DNA of 64,000 nucleotides, from assembly GCF_001571265.1 (NCBI RefSeq), contig NZ_BCTL01000009.1, positions 1 through 64,000 of the forward strand. Reading direction: 5' to 3'. This DNA comes from Cedecea neteri NBRC 105707 = ATCC 33855. Lineage in GTDB: Bacteria > Pseudomonadota > Gammaproteobacteria > Enterobacterales > Enterobacteriaceae. Shown piece after piece: positions 9,232 to 18,179 of the stretch. A program made the position numbers and the translations under genes. The notes below the pieces were generated by a model that was not told the DNA's origin, did no database searches, and worked only from the letters and a program-made list of their open reading frames with translations. Within the stretch, counting starts at the first letter, position 1. Each line of letters begins with the position of its first letter.

Positions 9232-10401
9232 TCAGCGTGGCTTAACCCGGCACAGCGCCTCAGCGCCCGCCCGTAATGTGGCTTCATCTTTGGCAAATGA
9301 AAGCCGGATAATGTTGTTGTCGGTACCGTCGGTATAAAACGCGGAAAGCGGAATCGTCGCCACACCATAGTCGGTGATCAATCGCTTCACCATTTCGCTG
9401 TCGGACTCAGCGCTGAAGTGCCCGAAGCGGGCCAGCAGGAAGAATGATCCGCCGCTCGGCAACAGTTCAAACGGTGATTCGGCCAGCAGAGACTGCATTA
9501 AATCACGCTTGCGCTGATAAAACGCCGCCAGTGAAAGATAAGTTTGCGGATCGCTCATATAATCGGCAAACGCATACTGCATCGGCGTGTCGGCGGAGAA
9601 CATCAGGAACTGGTGCACCTTGCAGATTTCATCCATCAGCGCCGCCGGCGCCAGACAATAGCCGACACGCCAGCCTGTGACATGGAAGGTTTTACCGAAG
9701 GACGACACAATCACGCTGCGCTCGGCAAGCTGCGGATGCGTCGCCATGCCGTGGTGCTTTTTGCCGTCAAACACGATGTGTTCGTACACTTCATCAGACA
9801 GGATAACGATGTCGGTATTACGAGTCAGCGCCGCCAGCATTTCCAGATCATGGGCGCTGAACACCTGCCCGCTTGGGTTATGCGGCGTATTAACGATAAT
9901 CATCCGCGTGCGTGGCGTAATAGCCGCCTGCACTTCGTCCCAGTTAACGGTGAAATCCGGCAGGCTGAGCTTGAGTGCCACAGGTTTGGCCCCCTGCAGG
10001 CGGACAATCGGTGCGTAGCTGTCGAAAGAAGGCTCGAAATAGATAACTTCATCGCCGGGATGCACCAGCCCGCTGATAGCGGAATAAAGCCCTTCGCTGG
10101 CGCTGGCGGTAACCAGCACCTCGTCTGCAGGGTCGTACACGGCGCCGTAAAGGCTCGTCACTTTCTCCGCAATAAGCTGCTTAAGGGATGCCAGACCGGT
10201 CATCGGGGCGTACTGGTTATGCCCTTCCTGCATGGCTTTGGTGACGCCGGCAATTAATTTCGGGTCGCACGGAAAGTTGGGCGCGCCCTGAGAAAGATTT
10301 ATCGCCTGGTGCTGCGCGGAAAGCTGGCCGATCACCGTGAAAATCGTGGTTCCTACGTCCGGTAATTTTGAACGATGTTGTACCGGGGTTTGCATGGCCA
10401 T
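9232..10401 (-). CDS. YbdL-like methionine/aromatic aminotransferase (PLP, fold type I)
   Basis: 389-residue class I/II aminotransferase resembling E. coli YbdL, a methionine-preferring enzyme. Seen are SKLPDVGTTIFT near the N terminus, NLSQGAPNF, NQYAPMTG, the substrate-loop NTPHNPSGQVF, ISDEVYEHI, and the PLP-lysine motif SSFGKTFHVTGWRVG. It is the first gene of a two-gene operon with an amino-acid-binding protein, 9 bp apart, and is divergent from a LysR regulator. This suggests uptake and transamination of an amino acid or opine-like compound, but the substrate cannot be read from the sequence. It is probably a paralogue of ybdL rather than the orthologue, given its position. Confidence 0.85.
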   Translation of the reverse strand: MAMQTPVQHRSKLPDVGTTIFTVIGQLSAQHQAINLSQGAPNFPCDPKLIAGVTKAMQEGHNQYAPMTGLASLKQLIAEKVTSLYGAVYDPADEVLVTASASEGLYSAISGLVHPGDEVIYFEPSFDSYAPIVRLQGAKPVALKLSLPDFTVNWDEVQAAITPRTRMIIVNTPHNPSGQVFSAHDLEMLAALTRNTDIVILSDEVYEHIVFDGKKHHGMATHPQLAERSVIVSSFGKTFHVTGWRVGYCLAPAALMDEICKVHQFLMFSADTPMQYAFADYMSDPQTYLSLAAFYQRKRDLMQSLLAESPFELLPSGGSFFLLARFGHFSAESDSEMVKRLITDYGVATIPLSAFYTDGTDNNIIRLSFAKDEATLRAGAEALCRVKPR

Positions 10402-10416
10402 AGCCGCTCCTGAACA

Positions 10417-10501
10417 TTATGCGATTTGCATAACTATTCAATCCGGATGCGATTGCCACGACAATCGAATTGTTGTCATAATAGCCATGCAAAAAATGCA
10501 T
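10417..10501. promoter_or_regulatory. Palindromes in divergent aminotransferase/LysR promoter region
   Basis: Between the aminotransferase (ATG at 10401, minus) and the LysR gene (ATG at 10520, plus) is a perfect repeat TTATGC (10417-10422), five nt, GCATAA (10428-10433), and a second ATGCA (10487-10491), five nt, TGCAT (10497-10501). The shared ATGC/GCAT core and spacing suggest two sites for one LysR dimer, the usual layout for divergent LysR control. Confidence 0.5.
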
Positions 10502-10519
10502 AGCTCAGCGGAGAGCGTT

Positions 10520-11371
10520 ATGACCCGGCGTAATTTCCCCCTCAATACCCTCGATGCTTTCCTGGTGACGGCCAGGCACCTGAACCTCACCAGAGCGGCG
10601 AAAGAGCTGTGCCTGACTCAGGGCGCCGTCAGCCGTAAAATCGCCGCACTTGAACAGTGGCTGGGGTTCGCGCTTTTTGAACGCCATGCGCGCGGACTAC
10701 GCCTCACGCCCCAGGGCAGCGCTTTGCTGCCCGATCTCCAGAGCGCCTTCCACACGCTGCTGGACGTGGCCGACCGCGCCTGCCATAAGCCTGAAATTAT
10801 CCGTCTCAAGGCCCCCACCTGCGCCATGCGCTGGCTGGTGCCGAAACTGATACAGCTTGAGCAGAGTATGCCGGATATTCAGGTCGCGTTGACCACGACC
10901 GTGGAGCACGGCGTCAATTTCAAAAACGAGCCGTTTGATGCCGCCATTGTGTTTGGTCAGCAGGCCAAAAGCGGCACGCTGCTGTTTGAAGAAAGGCTGA
11001 CGCCGGTTATCAGTCAGGCGCTGCTGCCGCCGGAGGCGAGCAACTGGGAGCGGCTAACCTTTTTGCACCCCACTCGCGATCGTACCGACTGGTCATTGTG
11101 GCTGTCCGCTAACACGGCTCCGTGGCAGGCCATGACTAAAAATCAGCATTTTGACACGATGGATTTGGCGATCAGCGCCGCCATTCAGGGATTTGGCATT
11201 GCGATAGCAGACGAAACGCTGGTGGCCGAGGATCTGCGTACCGGACGGCTGATACGGCCTTTTGCCGGTAGCGTAAAAACCGGCGCTGCTTACCGGCTGG
11301 CAGTCAAACCCGGCAGCGAAGGTGCCGCCGGGCTGGAGGCATTTTGCAATGAGTTACTCAGTCCAGGCTGA
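10520..11371 (+). CDS. LysR-family regulator, GcvA-like
   Basis: 283 residues from ATG 10520, which has GGAG eight nt upstream and starts the usual LysR N terminus (FPLNTLDAFLVTARHLN). The earlier in-frame start at 10337 would run through the divergent promoter and into the aminotransferase coding region and was rejected. The winged helix-turn-helix spans residues 5-64 (LTRAAKELCLTQGAVSRKI), followed by a LysR substrate domain with the GcvA-like RLKAPTCAMRWLVPKL. It very likely controls the divergent aminotransferase-binding-protein operon. It overlaps the convergent esterase by 14 bp. Confidence 0.85.
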   Translation: MTRRNFPLNTLDAFLVTARHLNLTRAAKELCLTQGAVSRKIAALEQWLGFALFERHARGLRLTPQGSALLPDLQSAFHTLLDVADRACHKPEIIRLKAPTCAMRWLVPKLIQLEQSMPDIQVALTTTVEHGVNFKNEPFDAAIVFGQQAKSGTLLFEERLTPVISQALLPPEASNWERLTFLHPTRDRTDWSLWLSANTAPWQAMTKNQHFDTMDLAISAAIQGFGIAIADETLVAEDLRTGRLIRPFAGSVKTGAAYRLAVKPGSEGAAGLEAFCNELLSPG

Positions 11372-12860
11372 CATGGTGTTTCATCACCCGCTTAAATAAC
11401 TGCATTCTCAGCCGCATAAAACGATTCTCTACCTTAAACTGCGCCCGCAGATGAACGCCCAGCCGCAGCGTGCGGTCCCGCCCTTTGGTGCTGGCGGGCC
11501 AGCTCACTGGCCCAGGTAGCGATTTGCCGTGCGCTCCGGCGCCGCGGGCAAAACTTACCCAGTAGTCGCCGATATGGTCAGCAAACTGCAGATCCCGTTC
11601 ATTGACATATTCGCTGGCCGGCGGGGAAAGCTGCAGCGTGTTAAAGACATACGCCACTTCGTTGCCGTGCCATGTCCCGTTGGCGTAAGTTTCACGTTCG
11701 GCCTCCGCCACGTAGTCAAAATAATAACGCCAGCAGGGCTGGCCTGCTCGCTGCTGCGCCTGCATCACCACAAACCCCAGCGTGGTAAACGCCATATCCC
11801 GACAAACCTGACGCCCCAGCGCAGCATCGCCTTTAACGCCAGGATACAGCAGTTTGATAAGCTCCAGGCCAAGACGCTTTTCCCGGCGCAGCAGCTCAAC
11901 CTGCCCGGCGGGATCTATGCCGAAGTAGCTCAGCACGCTCGCTTCGTCGCTGTTGCTGCCGACCATCAGCGGCATGCGGTGCTGCCGTCCGGCAAAGAAA
12001 GTATCCAGCATCGGTTCGGGCAGGACGATATCGCCGCTAACGGGCGTCGGGCCGATGTTTAGCGGCGCCTCCAGAGCCCATAGCTCGCTCGCGGGAAGCG
12101 AACGCAGCGCTTCGGCGCTGGCGTTTTGCAGCCCAAAATGTTCAGCCACCGCCACCCCACGCTTCAGCGCTTTACGGCGTTCGACATCAGGCAGTGTGTA
12201 GGCGCTTTGTATAATGCCTTTGTGGAACAGGCCGTTGGCTAAAGGCGACGCCAGCAGTGAAAGCACGCTGCGAGCGCCTGCTGACTCACCAAATAGCGTA
12301 ACGTTGGCCGCATCTCCGCCAAAAGCAGCGATATTATCTTTCACCCATTTCAGCGCGGCTATCTGATCGAGTAAGGCAAAATTATGGATTGGGCCATCCA
12401 GGTTTTCTTCATCCAGCGCAGGGTGAGCAAAAAAGCCCAGATGCCCGAGACGATAGTTGACAGTCACCAGCACCACGCCGCGCGAAGCCAGCGCCGCGCC
12501 ATCGTAAGGCGGCAGCGAACCAGCGCCGATGGTATAACCGCCGCCGTGCAGCCAGACCATCACCGGCAGCAGTTTGTCTGCGCGCCTGGCCGGTGTCCAG
12601 ATATTGAGGTAGAGGCAGTCTTCTGAGAACTGGCCCGGATCGCCGCCGCCGACGGCTTTACAGTATTCAAGGCTTTGCCAGCAGGCCGGGGCGAAAGTAT
12701 CGGCGACGCGAATATCTTGCCAGTTTTCTGGTGGCTGAGGCGCTCGCCAGCGCAGGTTTCCAATGGGGGGCATGGCAAAGGGAATACCGCGATACACCGC
12801 AATATCCCCCTGGAGGACGCCGCTCAGTTGACCCTGAGCGACGTTAACAACGTGTTCCAT
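11358..12860 (-). CDS. Type B carboxylesterase (para-nitrobenzyl esterase family)
   Basis: 500 residues from ATG 12860, which has AAGGA six nt upstream; the longer frame from 12917 adds 19 residues with no matching ribosome site. It is an alpha/beta hydrolase of the COesterase family. Motifs: YRGIPFAMPPIGNLRWRAP near residue 23, EDCLYLNIW, oxyanion loop HGGG (105-108), nucleophile elbow GESAG (Ser193), and a catalytic-His region WHGNEVAYVFNTL. No signal peptide is seen, so it should be cytoplasmic. It lies 41 bp downstream of ydcJ on the same strand and may be co-transcribed. The natural substrate is unknown. Confidence 0.88.
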   Translation of the reverse strand: MEHVVNVAQGQLSGVLQGDIAVYRGIPFAMPPIGNLRWRAPQPPENWQDIRVADTFAPACWQSLEYCKAVGGGDPGQFSEDCLYLNIWTPARRADKLLPVMVWLHGGGYTIGAGSLPPYDGAALASRGVVLVTVNYRLGHLGFFAHPALDEENLDGPIHNFALLDQIAALKWVKDNIAAFGGDAANVTLFGESAGARSVLSLLASPLANGLFHKGIIQSAYTLPDVERRKALKRGVAVAEHFGLQNASAEALRSLPASELWALEAPLNIGPTPVSGDIVLPEPMLDTFFAGRQHRMPLMVGSNSDEASVLSYFGIDPAGQVELLRREKRLGLELIKLLYPGVKGDAALGRQVCRDMAFTTLGFVVMQAQQRAGQPCWRYYFDYVAEAERETYANGTWHGNEVAYVFNTLQLSPPASEYVNERDLQFADHIGDYWVSFARGAGAHGKSLPGPVSWPASTKGRDRTLRLGVHLRAQFKVENRFMRLRMQLFKRVMKHHVSLD

Positions 12861-12901
12861 CTGCTGTTCCTTGTAACTGACATCCCAGCAGGGTAACGTG
12901 T

Positions 12902-14245
12902 TTACAGTAAACCGCAACGGCGTTTGCTGCGATCCTCCGCCTGTTGATAAAGGCTGAATTCATCGGCCACCGCCGCGCCAAGCGCCGTTTCGAATTCGCT
13001 GCGGCTGGAGTGACCGTGCTGCCGTTGCCCACCGTCGCTGCCTAAATTTGACTGGAAAATACCTGCAGCGCTGACCGGCAGGAAGTCTTCATAAACTATC
13101 GGCTGCGCGACAAGCCAGCCGCGCTCAATCAGCAACTGCGGGTCGTCGCCCGGTTTGATGGACTGGCGATGCATGTCGCCCACCGGCGTCAGACGGTAGC
13201 GAAAATAGGCCAGCCCCTGACGGCGCAGCAGCGCGTCGCTGTCCGGGAAGCGGCTAAAGACTTCCTGCAAATGCTGCTGGTGGCTAAGGTTGTCGGTGCC
13301 GTTGCCTGCTTCCAGCAGCAGCTCGTCGTACAGAGCCCGGCCTTTAGGCGTCAGCGCGACGCCACGCTGCTCGATTTCGCCAAAACGTGCGGTGTGCGTA
13401 CCGTGATGCTCGCCGGCAAACAAAATAGGTTCTTCCAGCGCTTTAAAACTGGTCTGACGCAGCAAGATCGGCCGCTCACGGCGAGGCGGGCCTTCAATAA
13501 TGGCTTTGGGCGAGATGCCACGCTCCGGCATTAGCGCCTGAACGCGGTCGATATCCAGCGTGCGAGGCGTAAGATGGTTGATGTGGCAGCCACGGAAGCA
13601 AACCACGTCAGCAATCAGGCGATGTTCGTCGTGTAGAGCACGGTAAGTCTCAGCGTCCACGGTAGCATGCTGATGCCACCGGAAGGTTTCCAGCGCTTCG
13701 GCCACGAACATGTTGGCCTCATCTTCGCTAAAACTGCCCTGCTTATCATGAAGATCCAGCATCTCGCGGCAGCGTGGAGTAAAAATGTCACGTTGAGCCA
13801 GAATCGCGGCGGCACGCGCCCTGAGCTCCAGGTTATCAATCAGCTCCAGGCGCAGCAGAGAGGTAAACACGCGGAAGGGGTTGCGGGCCAGCGCCTGGTC
13901 ATCAATCGGGCGAAAGGCGGTGGAATGCACCGGCACTCCGGCCTGGGACAGGTCATAGTAGCCCACCGGATGCATGCCCATGACTGCAAAAATCCGCTTT
14001 AAAACCGCCAGCTCTTCGGCTTTGCCAACGCGAATGGCACCGTGACGTTCCACGCTAAGCCTGGCCAGCTCGTCGGCGTTCTCCAACTGCTGATGCAGTT
14101 CAGGATCGTGTTCCAGCACCGCCAGGTTCACATCGGCCACAAGCTCTAATAACGTGCCATAATGCGGAACTTCTTGCTGGTACATCGCCGACATAGCTTG
14201 CGAAAATTTGTCCCGAATCTCATCAGCCGTGAGGGTGTTCGCCAT
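12902..14245 (-). CDS. ydcJ: YdcJ, DUF1338/VOC-like metal-dependent oxygenase
   Basis: 447 residues, the same length as E. coli YdcJ and similar throughout, from MANTLTADEIRDKFSQAM to ERSKRRCGLL. The DUF1338 family includes HglS, an Fe(II)-dependent 2-oxoadipate dioxygenase/decarboxylase that makes D-2-hydroxyglutarate. Likely metal ligands are the histidines in RHGAIRVG and CHINHLTPRTLDID and the glutamate in ARFGEIEQRG. Whether YdcJ uses 2-oxoadipate here is not shown by the sequence. It is divergent from ydcI, as in E. coli. Confidence 0.93.
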   Translation of the reverse strand: MANTLTADEIRDKFSQAMSAMYQQEVPHYGTLLELVADVNLAVLEHDPELHQQLENADELARLSVERHGAIRVGKAEELAVLKRIFAVMGMHPVGYYDLSQAGVPVHSTAFRPIDDQALARNPFRVFTSLLRLELIDNLELRARAAAILAQRDIFTPRCREMLDLHDKQGSFSEDEANMFVAEALETFRWHQHATVDAETYRALHDEHRLIADVVCFRGCHINHLTPRTLDIDRVQALMPERGISPKAIIEGPPRRERPILLRQTSFKALEEPILFAGEHHGTHTARFGEIEQRGVALTPKGRALYDELLLEAGNGTDNLSHQQHLQEVFSRFPDSDALLRRQGLAYFRYRLTPVGDMHRQSIKPGDDPQLLIERGWLVAQPIVYEDFLPVSAAGIFQSNLGSDGGQRQHGHSSRSEFETALGAAVADEFSLYQQAEDRSKRRCGLL

Positions 14246-14623
14246 GATGTCATGCCTCCAGTGGATAGTGCTGAAAGCGTAGAACCTGGTGGATCACTTA
14301 TCAGGAAGAATTTCCATTTTGTGATCTGCTTTGCAGCGCCTAAAAAGTAATTTTTTCAGCACATTACATAACACTGCGTTATGAAGAATGGCTATCCCCC
14401 GCATTATAAATTAACAAAAAATTAACTAAAACAGGCCGCGTTAAAATCTGCTGAGCGGCGTCACTTTTCAGCAAATTAGCATCACCATTGCCGAAAAATC
14501 TTCTCTGATTTAAATCGGTTATGTGCCTGGCCATAGCGAAATGTTAATAATATTTTGCAATCAAGTTATCAAAATTCAACAACAGGGCTTGTCAGCGAAG
14601 CCGGACTGTTTTTAACATCGCTT
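14246..14623. other. Divergent ydcJ-ydcI promoter region
   Basis: 378 bp, AT-rich (many A/T runs at 14340-14580). It must carry the promoters of ydcJ (minus) and ydcI (plus). ORF starts upstream of 14624 are not conserved in YdcI. A TGTGATCTGC half-site at 14319-14328 resembles one arm of a CRP site but lacks the other arm. No other motif was recognised. Confidence 0.4.
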
Positions 14624-15547
14624 ATGGAAAAAAATGGTCTCTTCAGTCAGCGCATTCGCTTGCGCCATTTACATACTTTCGTGGCCGTCGCTCAGCAGGG
14701 AACACTGGGTCGCGCGGCTGAAACCCTTAATCTGAGCCAACCGGCGCTCTCCAAAACCCTCAATGAGCTAGAGCAGCTTACCGGCACACGCCTGTTTGAA
14801 CGCGGGCGGTTAGGCGCCCAGCTGACGCTCACCGGCGAGCAGTTTTTAACCCATGCGGTGAAAGTGCTTGATGCCCTGAATCATGCCGGGCAGTCGTTTG
14901 TTCGCCGGGAAGACCAGCCTTCTGATGTGATACGGATTGGCGCCCTGCCTACCGCCGCGCTGGGTATTTTACCGGCGGTGATCGGCGAGTTTCATAAGCA
15001 GCAGAGCGATGTCACCCTGCAGGTGGGCACCATGAATAACACCATGCTGCTGGCGGGGCTGAAGTCCGGGGAACTGGATTTAGGGATTGGGCGTATGTCC
15101 GATCCTGAGCTGATGACGGGCCTGAACTATGAGCTGCTGTTTCTTGAGTCTCTCAAACTGGTTGTCCGCCCTAATCACCCGTTACTGCATGAAAATATTA
15201 CCCTTAGCCGGGTGATGGAATGGCCCGCAGTGGTCTCCCCTCAGGGCACGGTGCCGCGCGACAACGCAGAGACATTGCTCGCGTCACAGGGCTGTAAGTT
15301 GCCTTCAACCTGCATCGAAACGCTTTCGGCCTCGCTCTCACGCCAGCTGACCGTAGAGTACAACTATGTCTGGTTTGTGCCTTCAGGTGCGGTGAAGGAC
15401 GATCTGCGCCAGGGCACGCTTACCGCGCTTCCGATCCCGATCCCGGGCGTCGGGGAACCTATCGGTATTCTTACGCGGGTGGACACTCAGCTCTCAACGG
15501 CCGCGCGAATTTTGCTGTCTTCAATTCGTAAATCAATGCCGTCCTGA
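14624..15547 (+). CDS. ydcI: LysR-family regulator YdcI
   Basis: 307 residues from ATG 14624 (MEKNGLFSQRIRLRHLHTF), the exact E. coli YdcI start. The winged helix-turn-helix includes RAAETLNLSQPALSKTLNELE, and the C-terminal half is a LysR substrate-binding domain with GIGRMSDPELMTGLNYELLFLESLKLVVRP. YdcI is a conserved enterobacterial regulator linked to acid-stress and metabolic responses. It is divergent from ydcJ, a probable target. The next gene here is smrA, unlike E. coli. Confidence 0.93.
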   Translation: MEKNGLFSQRIRLRHLHTFVAVAQQGTLGRAAETLNLSQPALSKTLNELEQLTGTRLFERGRLGAQLTLTGEQFLTHAVKVLDALNHAGQSFVRREDQPSDVIRIGALPTAALGILPAVIGEFHKQQSDVTLQVGTMNNTMLLAGLKSGELDLGIGRMSDPELMTGLNYELLFLESLKLVVRPNHPLLHENITLSRVMEWPAVVSPQGTVPRDNAETLLASQGCKLPSTCIETLSASLSRQLTVEYNYVWFVPSGAVKDDLRQGTLTALPIPIPGVGEPIGILTRVDTQLSTAARILLSSIRKSMPS

Positions 15548-15551
15548 GAGG

Positions 15552-15569
15552 GGCCGCCATCCTGCGGCC
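15552..15569. terminator. Short hairpin between convergent ydcI and smrA
   Basis: GGCCGC (15552-15557) pairs with GCGGCC (15564-15569) in the 28-bp gap between two convergent genes. No T run follows on either strand, so it is only a possible transcript end. Confidence 0.35.
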
Positions 15570-15575
15570 TCACGC

Positions 15576-16139
15576 TTAACGGCTTCGTTTGGCATGTTTT
15601 TCCCACGTATCCAGTTTGGCCTGCTCTGATTTTTTTAAAGCGACATAGCAGGCCCCGCTGCCACCGTGGTGCGGCATAGCCACGCAAAAAGCCTGCACTT
15701 CCTCAAACTCAGCCAGCCAGCGCCCAAGGAAACTGCGCACCACGTTGGCATGAGAGTTATATTCTCGCCCTTTGCCGTGCACGATCAGCAGATTGCGCAA
15801 ACCATCCTGCTTTGCCTGCATAATGTAGGCAAACAGCATCTGCCGGCAGCGCTCAACGGGCTGACGGAGCAGATTCAGGCTTGCCTGCTGGCTGTATTTT
15901 CCGAGTCGGAGCTTGTCCAGCACGCCGTTCTGCAGCCCCTCCCGCTTGTACTCCAGCGGCGTGCCGAGGGGAATGATGTCCAGAAAATCGGTGGTGAGAA
16001 AGTTGTCGAGCTGGGTGGTGTCTGGCTTTACGGCAATGTTCTCTTTCTGAGGTTTGATCCACAGGCTGTCCGCACAGTTTTTCAGCGGTTTGACATCCTC
16101 CATGGCGTCAAGAAACAGCGATTTGTCGTCAAGGTTCAC
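15576..16139 (-). CDS. smrA: DNA endonuclease SmrA (Smr domain)
   Basis: 187 residues from a GTG start at 16139, identical in length to E. coli SmrA and starting at the same residue (VNLDDKSLFLDAMEDV). A strong AGGAGG (16147-16152 on the minus strand) sits 7 nt before this GTG, which settles the start against the ATG at 16280. The C-terminal Smr domain shows LDLL-type blocks, HGKGREYNSHANVVRSFLGRWL and the MPHHGGSGACYVAL motif. Smr-domain proteins nick or cleave nucleic acid; the physiological role of SmrA is not established. Confidence 0.93.
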   Translation of the reverse strand: MNLDDKSLFLDAMEDVKPLKNCADSLWIKPQKENIAVKPDTTQLDNFLTTDFLDIIPLGTPLEYKREGLQNGVLDKLRLGKYSQQASLNLLRQPVERCRQMLFAYIMQAKQDGLRNLLIVHGKGREYNSHANVVRSFLGRWLAEFEEVQAFCVAMPHHGGSGACYVALKKSEQAKLDTWEKHAKRSR

Positions 16140-16585
16140 GGTCAATCCTCCTGAGTTAACTGCGGCTACTATAACCTCGCCCCGCCTGAGGCTCAACGAG
16201 GCAGCAGTGGGCTTATTTTGGAAATAATAACGAAGTATTTGTGTCATCATTTCTTTAAAAGGAAATTTAATAGTTTGCATTTACGTTAAAGAAAGGTAAA
16301 TCAAACGGCCGCGTAGGAAATGATTATTCTCTTCACCGGGGAAATAATCACCGCCGCAATCAGACGACCAGAGGCCAACTATTTCTGGCGATGCGTCAGG
16401 GAAATTATCAATCTTTTTTCTCCTCTTCCGGTTGTTATTTTCGCTTTCTTTAGTCTTCGGCCGTCTATTTACATCCGGTGATAATCCTTTTGAGGTCTGG
16501 CTGGTGCCGTTGGCGGCATGTTATCTTTTCAGCCTCAAAATGGGCCGCACATTCGCTCAGGCCCGACAAAAAACGGAGTAATACC
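16140..16585. other. smrA-ogt intergenic region with a possible small membrane-protein frame
   Basis: 446 bp between divergent smrA and ogt. E. coli carries abgR-abgA-abgB-abgT here; none is present. A frame open from 16348 to the TAA at 16573-16575 encodes two hydrophobic segments ([19 protein letters not shown] and [17 protein letters not shown]) and a polar tail [12 protein letters not shown]. Its stop is 10 nt before the ogt GTG, typical of an operon. No ATG or GTG starts it; ATT at 16381 with GAGG six nt upstream, or TTG 16432, are the options. An overlapping 53-codon ATG frame (16320-16481) also exists. It is either a small gene with an unusual start or a decaying one. Confidence 0.3.
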
Positions 16586-17101
16586 GTGCTGACAATACTG
16601 GAAGATAAGATTGACACCCCGCTTGGGCCGCTGTGGATCCTGTGTGATGAACAGTTCCGGCTTCGGGCCGTGGAATGGGAGGAACACAGCACGCGCATGG
16701 AACAGCTGCTGAACATTCACTATGGGAAGCAAGGATTTCAACGCGTTAGCAGCCGTAACCCGGGTAACCTTAGCGACAAGCTGCGTGACTATTTTGCCGG
16801 AGATCTGGCAGTGATTGATACGCTGCCCACGGCGACCGCAGGCACGGATTTCCAGCGCCAGGTTTGGCAGTCCCTGCGTGATATTCCCTGCGGGCGGGTG
16901 ATGCATTATGGCGAACTGGCGGAACAGCTAGGTCGTGCTGGGGCGGCACGCGCGGTCGGCGCTGCAAACGGCTCGAACCCGGTGAGTATTGTGGTGCCGT
17001 GCCATCGCGTCATTGGTCGAAACGGGACAATGACCGGCTACGCAGGCGGCGTGGCGAGAAAAGAGTGGCTGCTGCGCCATGAAGGTTATTTATTACTGTA
17101 A
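16586..17101 (+). CDS. ogt: Methylated-DNA--protein-cysteine methyltransferase Ogt
   Basis: 171 residues from GTG 16586, with CGGAG eight nt upstream and the same start and length as E. coli Ogt; the ATG at 16478 would add 36 non-homologous residues. Ogt repairs O6-methylguanine and O4-methylthymine by irreversible alkyl transfer to the cysteine in VVPCHRVIG. The DNA-binding helix region [24 protein letters not shown] is intact. Its neighbour fnr is in the same orientation, as in E. coli. Confidence 0.95.
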   Translation: MLTILEDKIDTPLGPLWILCDEQFRLRAVEWEEHSTRMEQLLNIHYGKQGFQRVSSRNPGNLSDKLRDYFAGDLAVIDTLPTATAGTDFQRQVWQSLRDIPCGRVMHYGELAEQLGRAGAARAVGAANGSNPVSIVVPCHRVIGRNGTMTGYAGGVARKEWLLRHEGYLLL

Positions 17102-17260
17102 TGGTGCCAAAAGTGCGGCTATTTATTCCAAAAAAGAGTAGCTGCATTTTAATGTTTTAGGGAATTCAACAAGATGAAGGCCCTTTTTTAACCTCCTACC
17201 TTTATTATTGTCCGAATAACGTTCTGCCAGACTTACCTGATCGCGAAAAAGATGTTAAAA

Positions 17261-17274
17261 TTGACCAATATCAA
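17261..17274 (+). promoter_or_regulatory. FNR box in fnr promoter
   Basis: TTGACCAATATCAA matches the FNR consensus TTGAT-N4-ATCAA with one change (TTGAC). It lies 20 nt upstream of the fnr start, the place of the autoregulatory site in E. coli, so FNR probably represses its own gene when oxygen is absent. Confidence 0.75.
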
Positions 17275-17293
17275 TTACGGTCCGAGCATATCT

Positions 17294-18046
17294 ATGATCC
17301 CTGAAAAGCGTATTATTCGACGAATTCAGTCTGGCGGTTGTGCTATCCATTGCCAGGATTGCAGCATCAGTCAATTATGCATCCCCTTCACGCTTAATGA
17401 GCATGAACTCGATCAGCTTGATAATATCATCGAGCGTAAAAAGCCGATTCAAAAGGGACAAACCCTGTTTAAAGCAGGAGATGAACTGAAATCGCTGTAC
17501 GCTATTCGCTCCGGCACCATCAAAAGCTACACCATTACCGAGCAGGGCGATGAGCAAATCACCGGGTTCCACCTCGCGGGTGACCTGGTCGGCTTTGACG
17601 CAATCGGCACCGGCCATCACCCGAGCTTCGCTCAGGCGCTCGAAACCTCGATGGTGTGTGAAATCCCGTTTGAAACGCTCGACGACCTGTCCGGTAAAAT
17701 GCCAAGCCTGCGTCAGCAGATGATGCGCCTGATGAGCGGCGAAATTAAAGGCGACCAGGACATGATTTTGCTGTTATCGAAAAAGAATGCCGAAGAACGC
17801 CTGGCGGCCTTTATCTACAACCTTTCTCGCCGTTTTGCGCAGCGTGGCTTCTCACCGCGTGAGTTCCGCCTGACCATGACCCGCGGCGACATCGGTAACT
17901 ATCTGGGTCTGACGGTAGAAACCATCAGCCGCCTGCTGGGACGTTTCCAGAAAAACGGTATGCTGGCGGTGAAAGGCAAGTACATCACCATCGAGAATAT
18001 CGATCTGTTATCAGATCTCGCGGGCCAGTCACGGAACGTTGCCTGA
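17294..18046 (+). CDS. fnr: Fumarate/nitrate reduction regulator FNR
   Basis: 250 residues from ATG 17294, nearly identical to E. coli FNR. The oxygen-sensing [4Fe-4S] ligands are present: Cys20, Cys23 and Cys29 in [11 protein letters not shown], and the fourth in SMVCEIPF (about Cys122). A CRP-like cyclic-nucleotide-type domain, the dimer helix and the helix-turn-helix ([18 protein letters not shown]) follow. It is the global switch for anaerobic respiration. The start at 17252 was rejected because it covers the FNR box. A hairpin at 18059-18097 follows the gene. Confidence 0.98.
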   Translation: MIPEKRIIRRIQSGGCAIHCQDCSISQLCIPFTLNEHELDQLDNIIERKKPIQKGQTLFKAGDELKSLYAIRSGTIKSYTITEQGDEQITGFHLAGDLVGFDAIGTGHHPSFAQALETSMVCEIPFETLDDLSGKMPSLRQQMMRLMSGEIKGDQDMILLLSKKNAEERLAAFIYNLSRRFAQRGFSPREFRLTMTRGDIGNYLGLTVETISRLLGRFQKNGMLAVKGKYITIENIDLLSDLAGQSRNVA

Positions 18047-18058
18047 TAACCTTCTCCT

Positions 18059-18097
18059 TTGCCGGATCGCCTTTTATCCCTTTTATTGATCCGGCAA
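18059..18097 (+). terminator. Hairpin downstream of fnr
   Basis: TTGCCGGATC (18059-18068) pairs perfectly with GATCCGGCAA (18088-18097) around a 19-nt loop. There is no T run after it, so it may be a weak terminator or an RNA 3'-end stabiliser in front of uspE. Confidence 0.45.
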
Positions 18098-18179
18098 GGG
18101 CTCTCCACCTGTTTCATTCCTTCCTTATGGGTTAATCTTACTTCACAGACTGTGGTTAAGCAGTTGTAAGGAGACCTGT

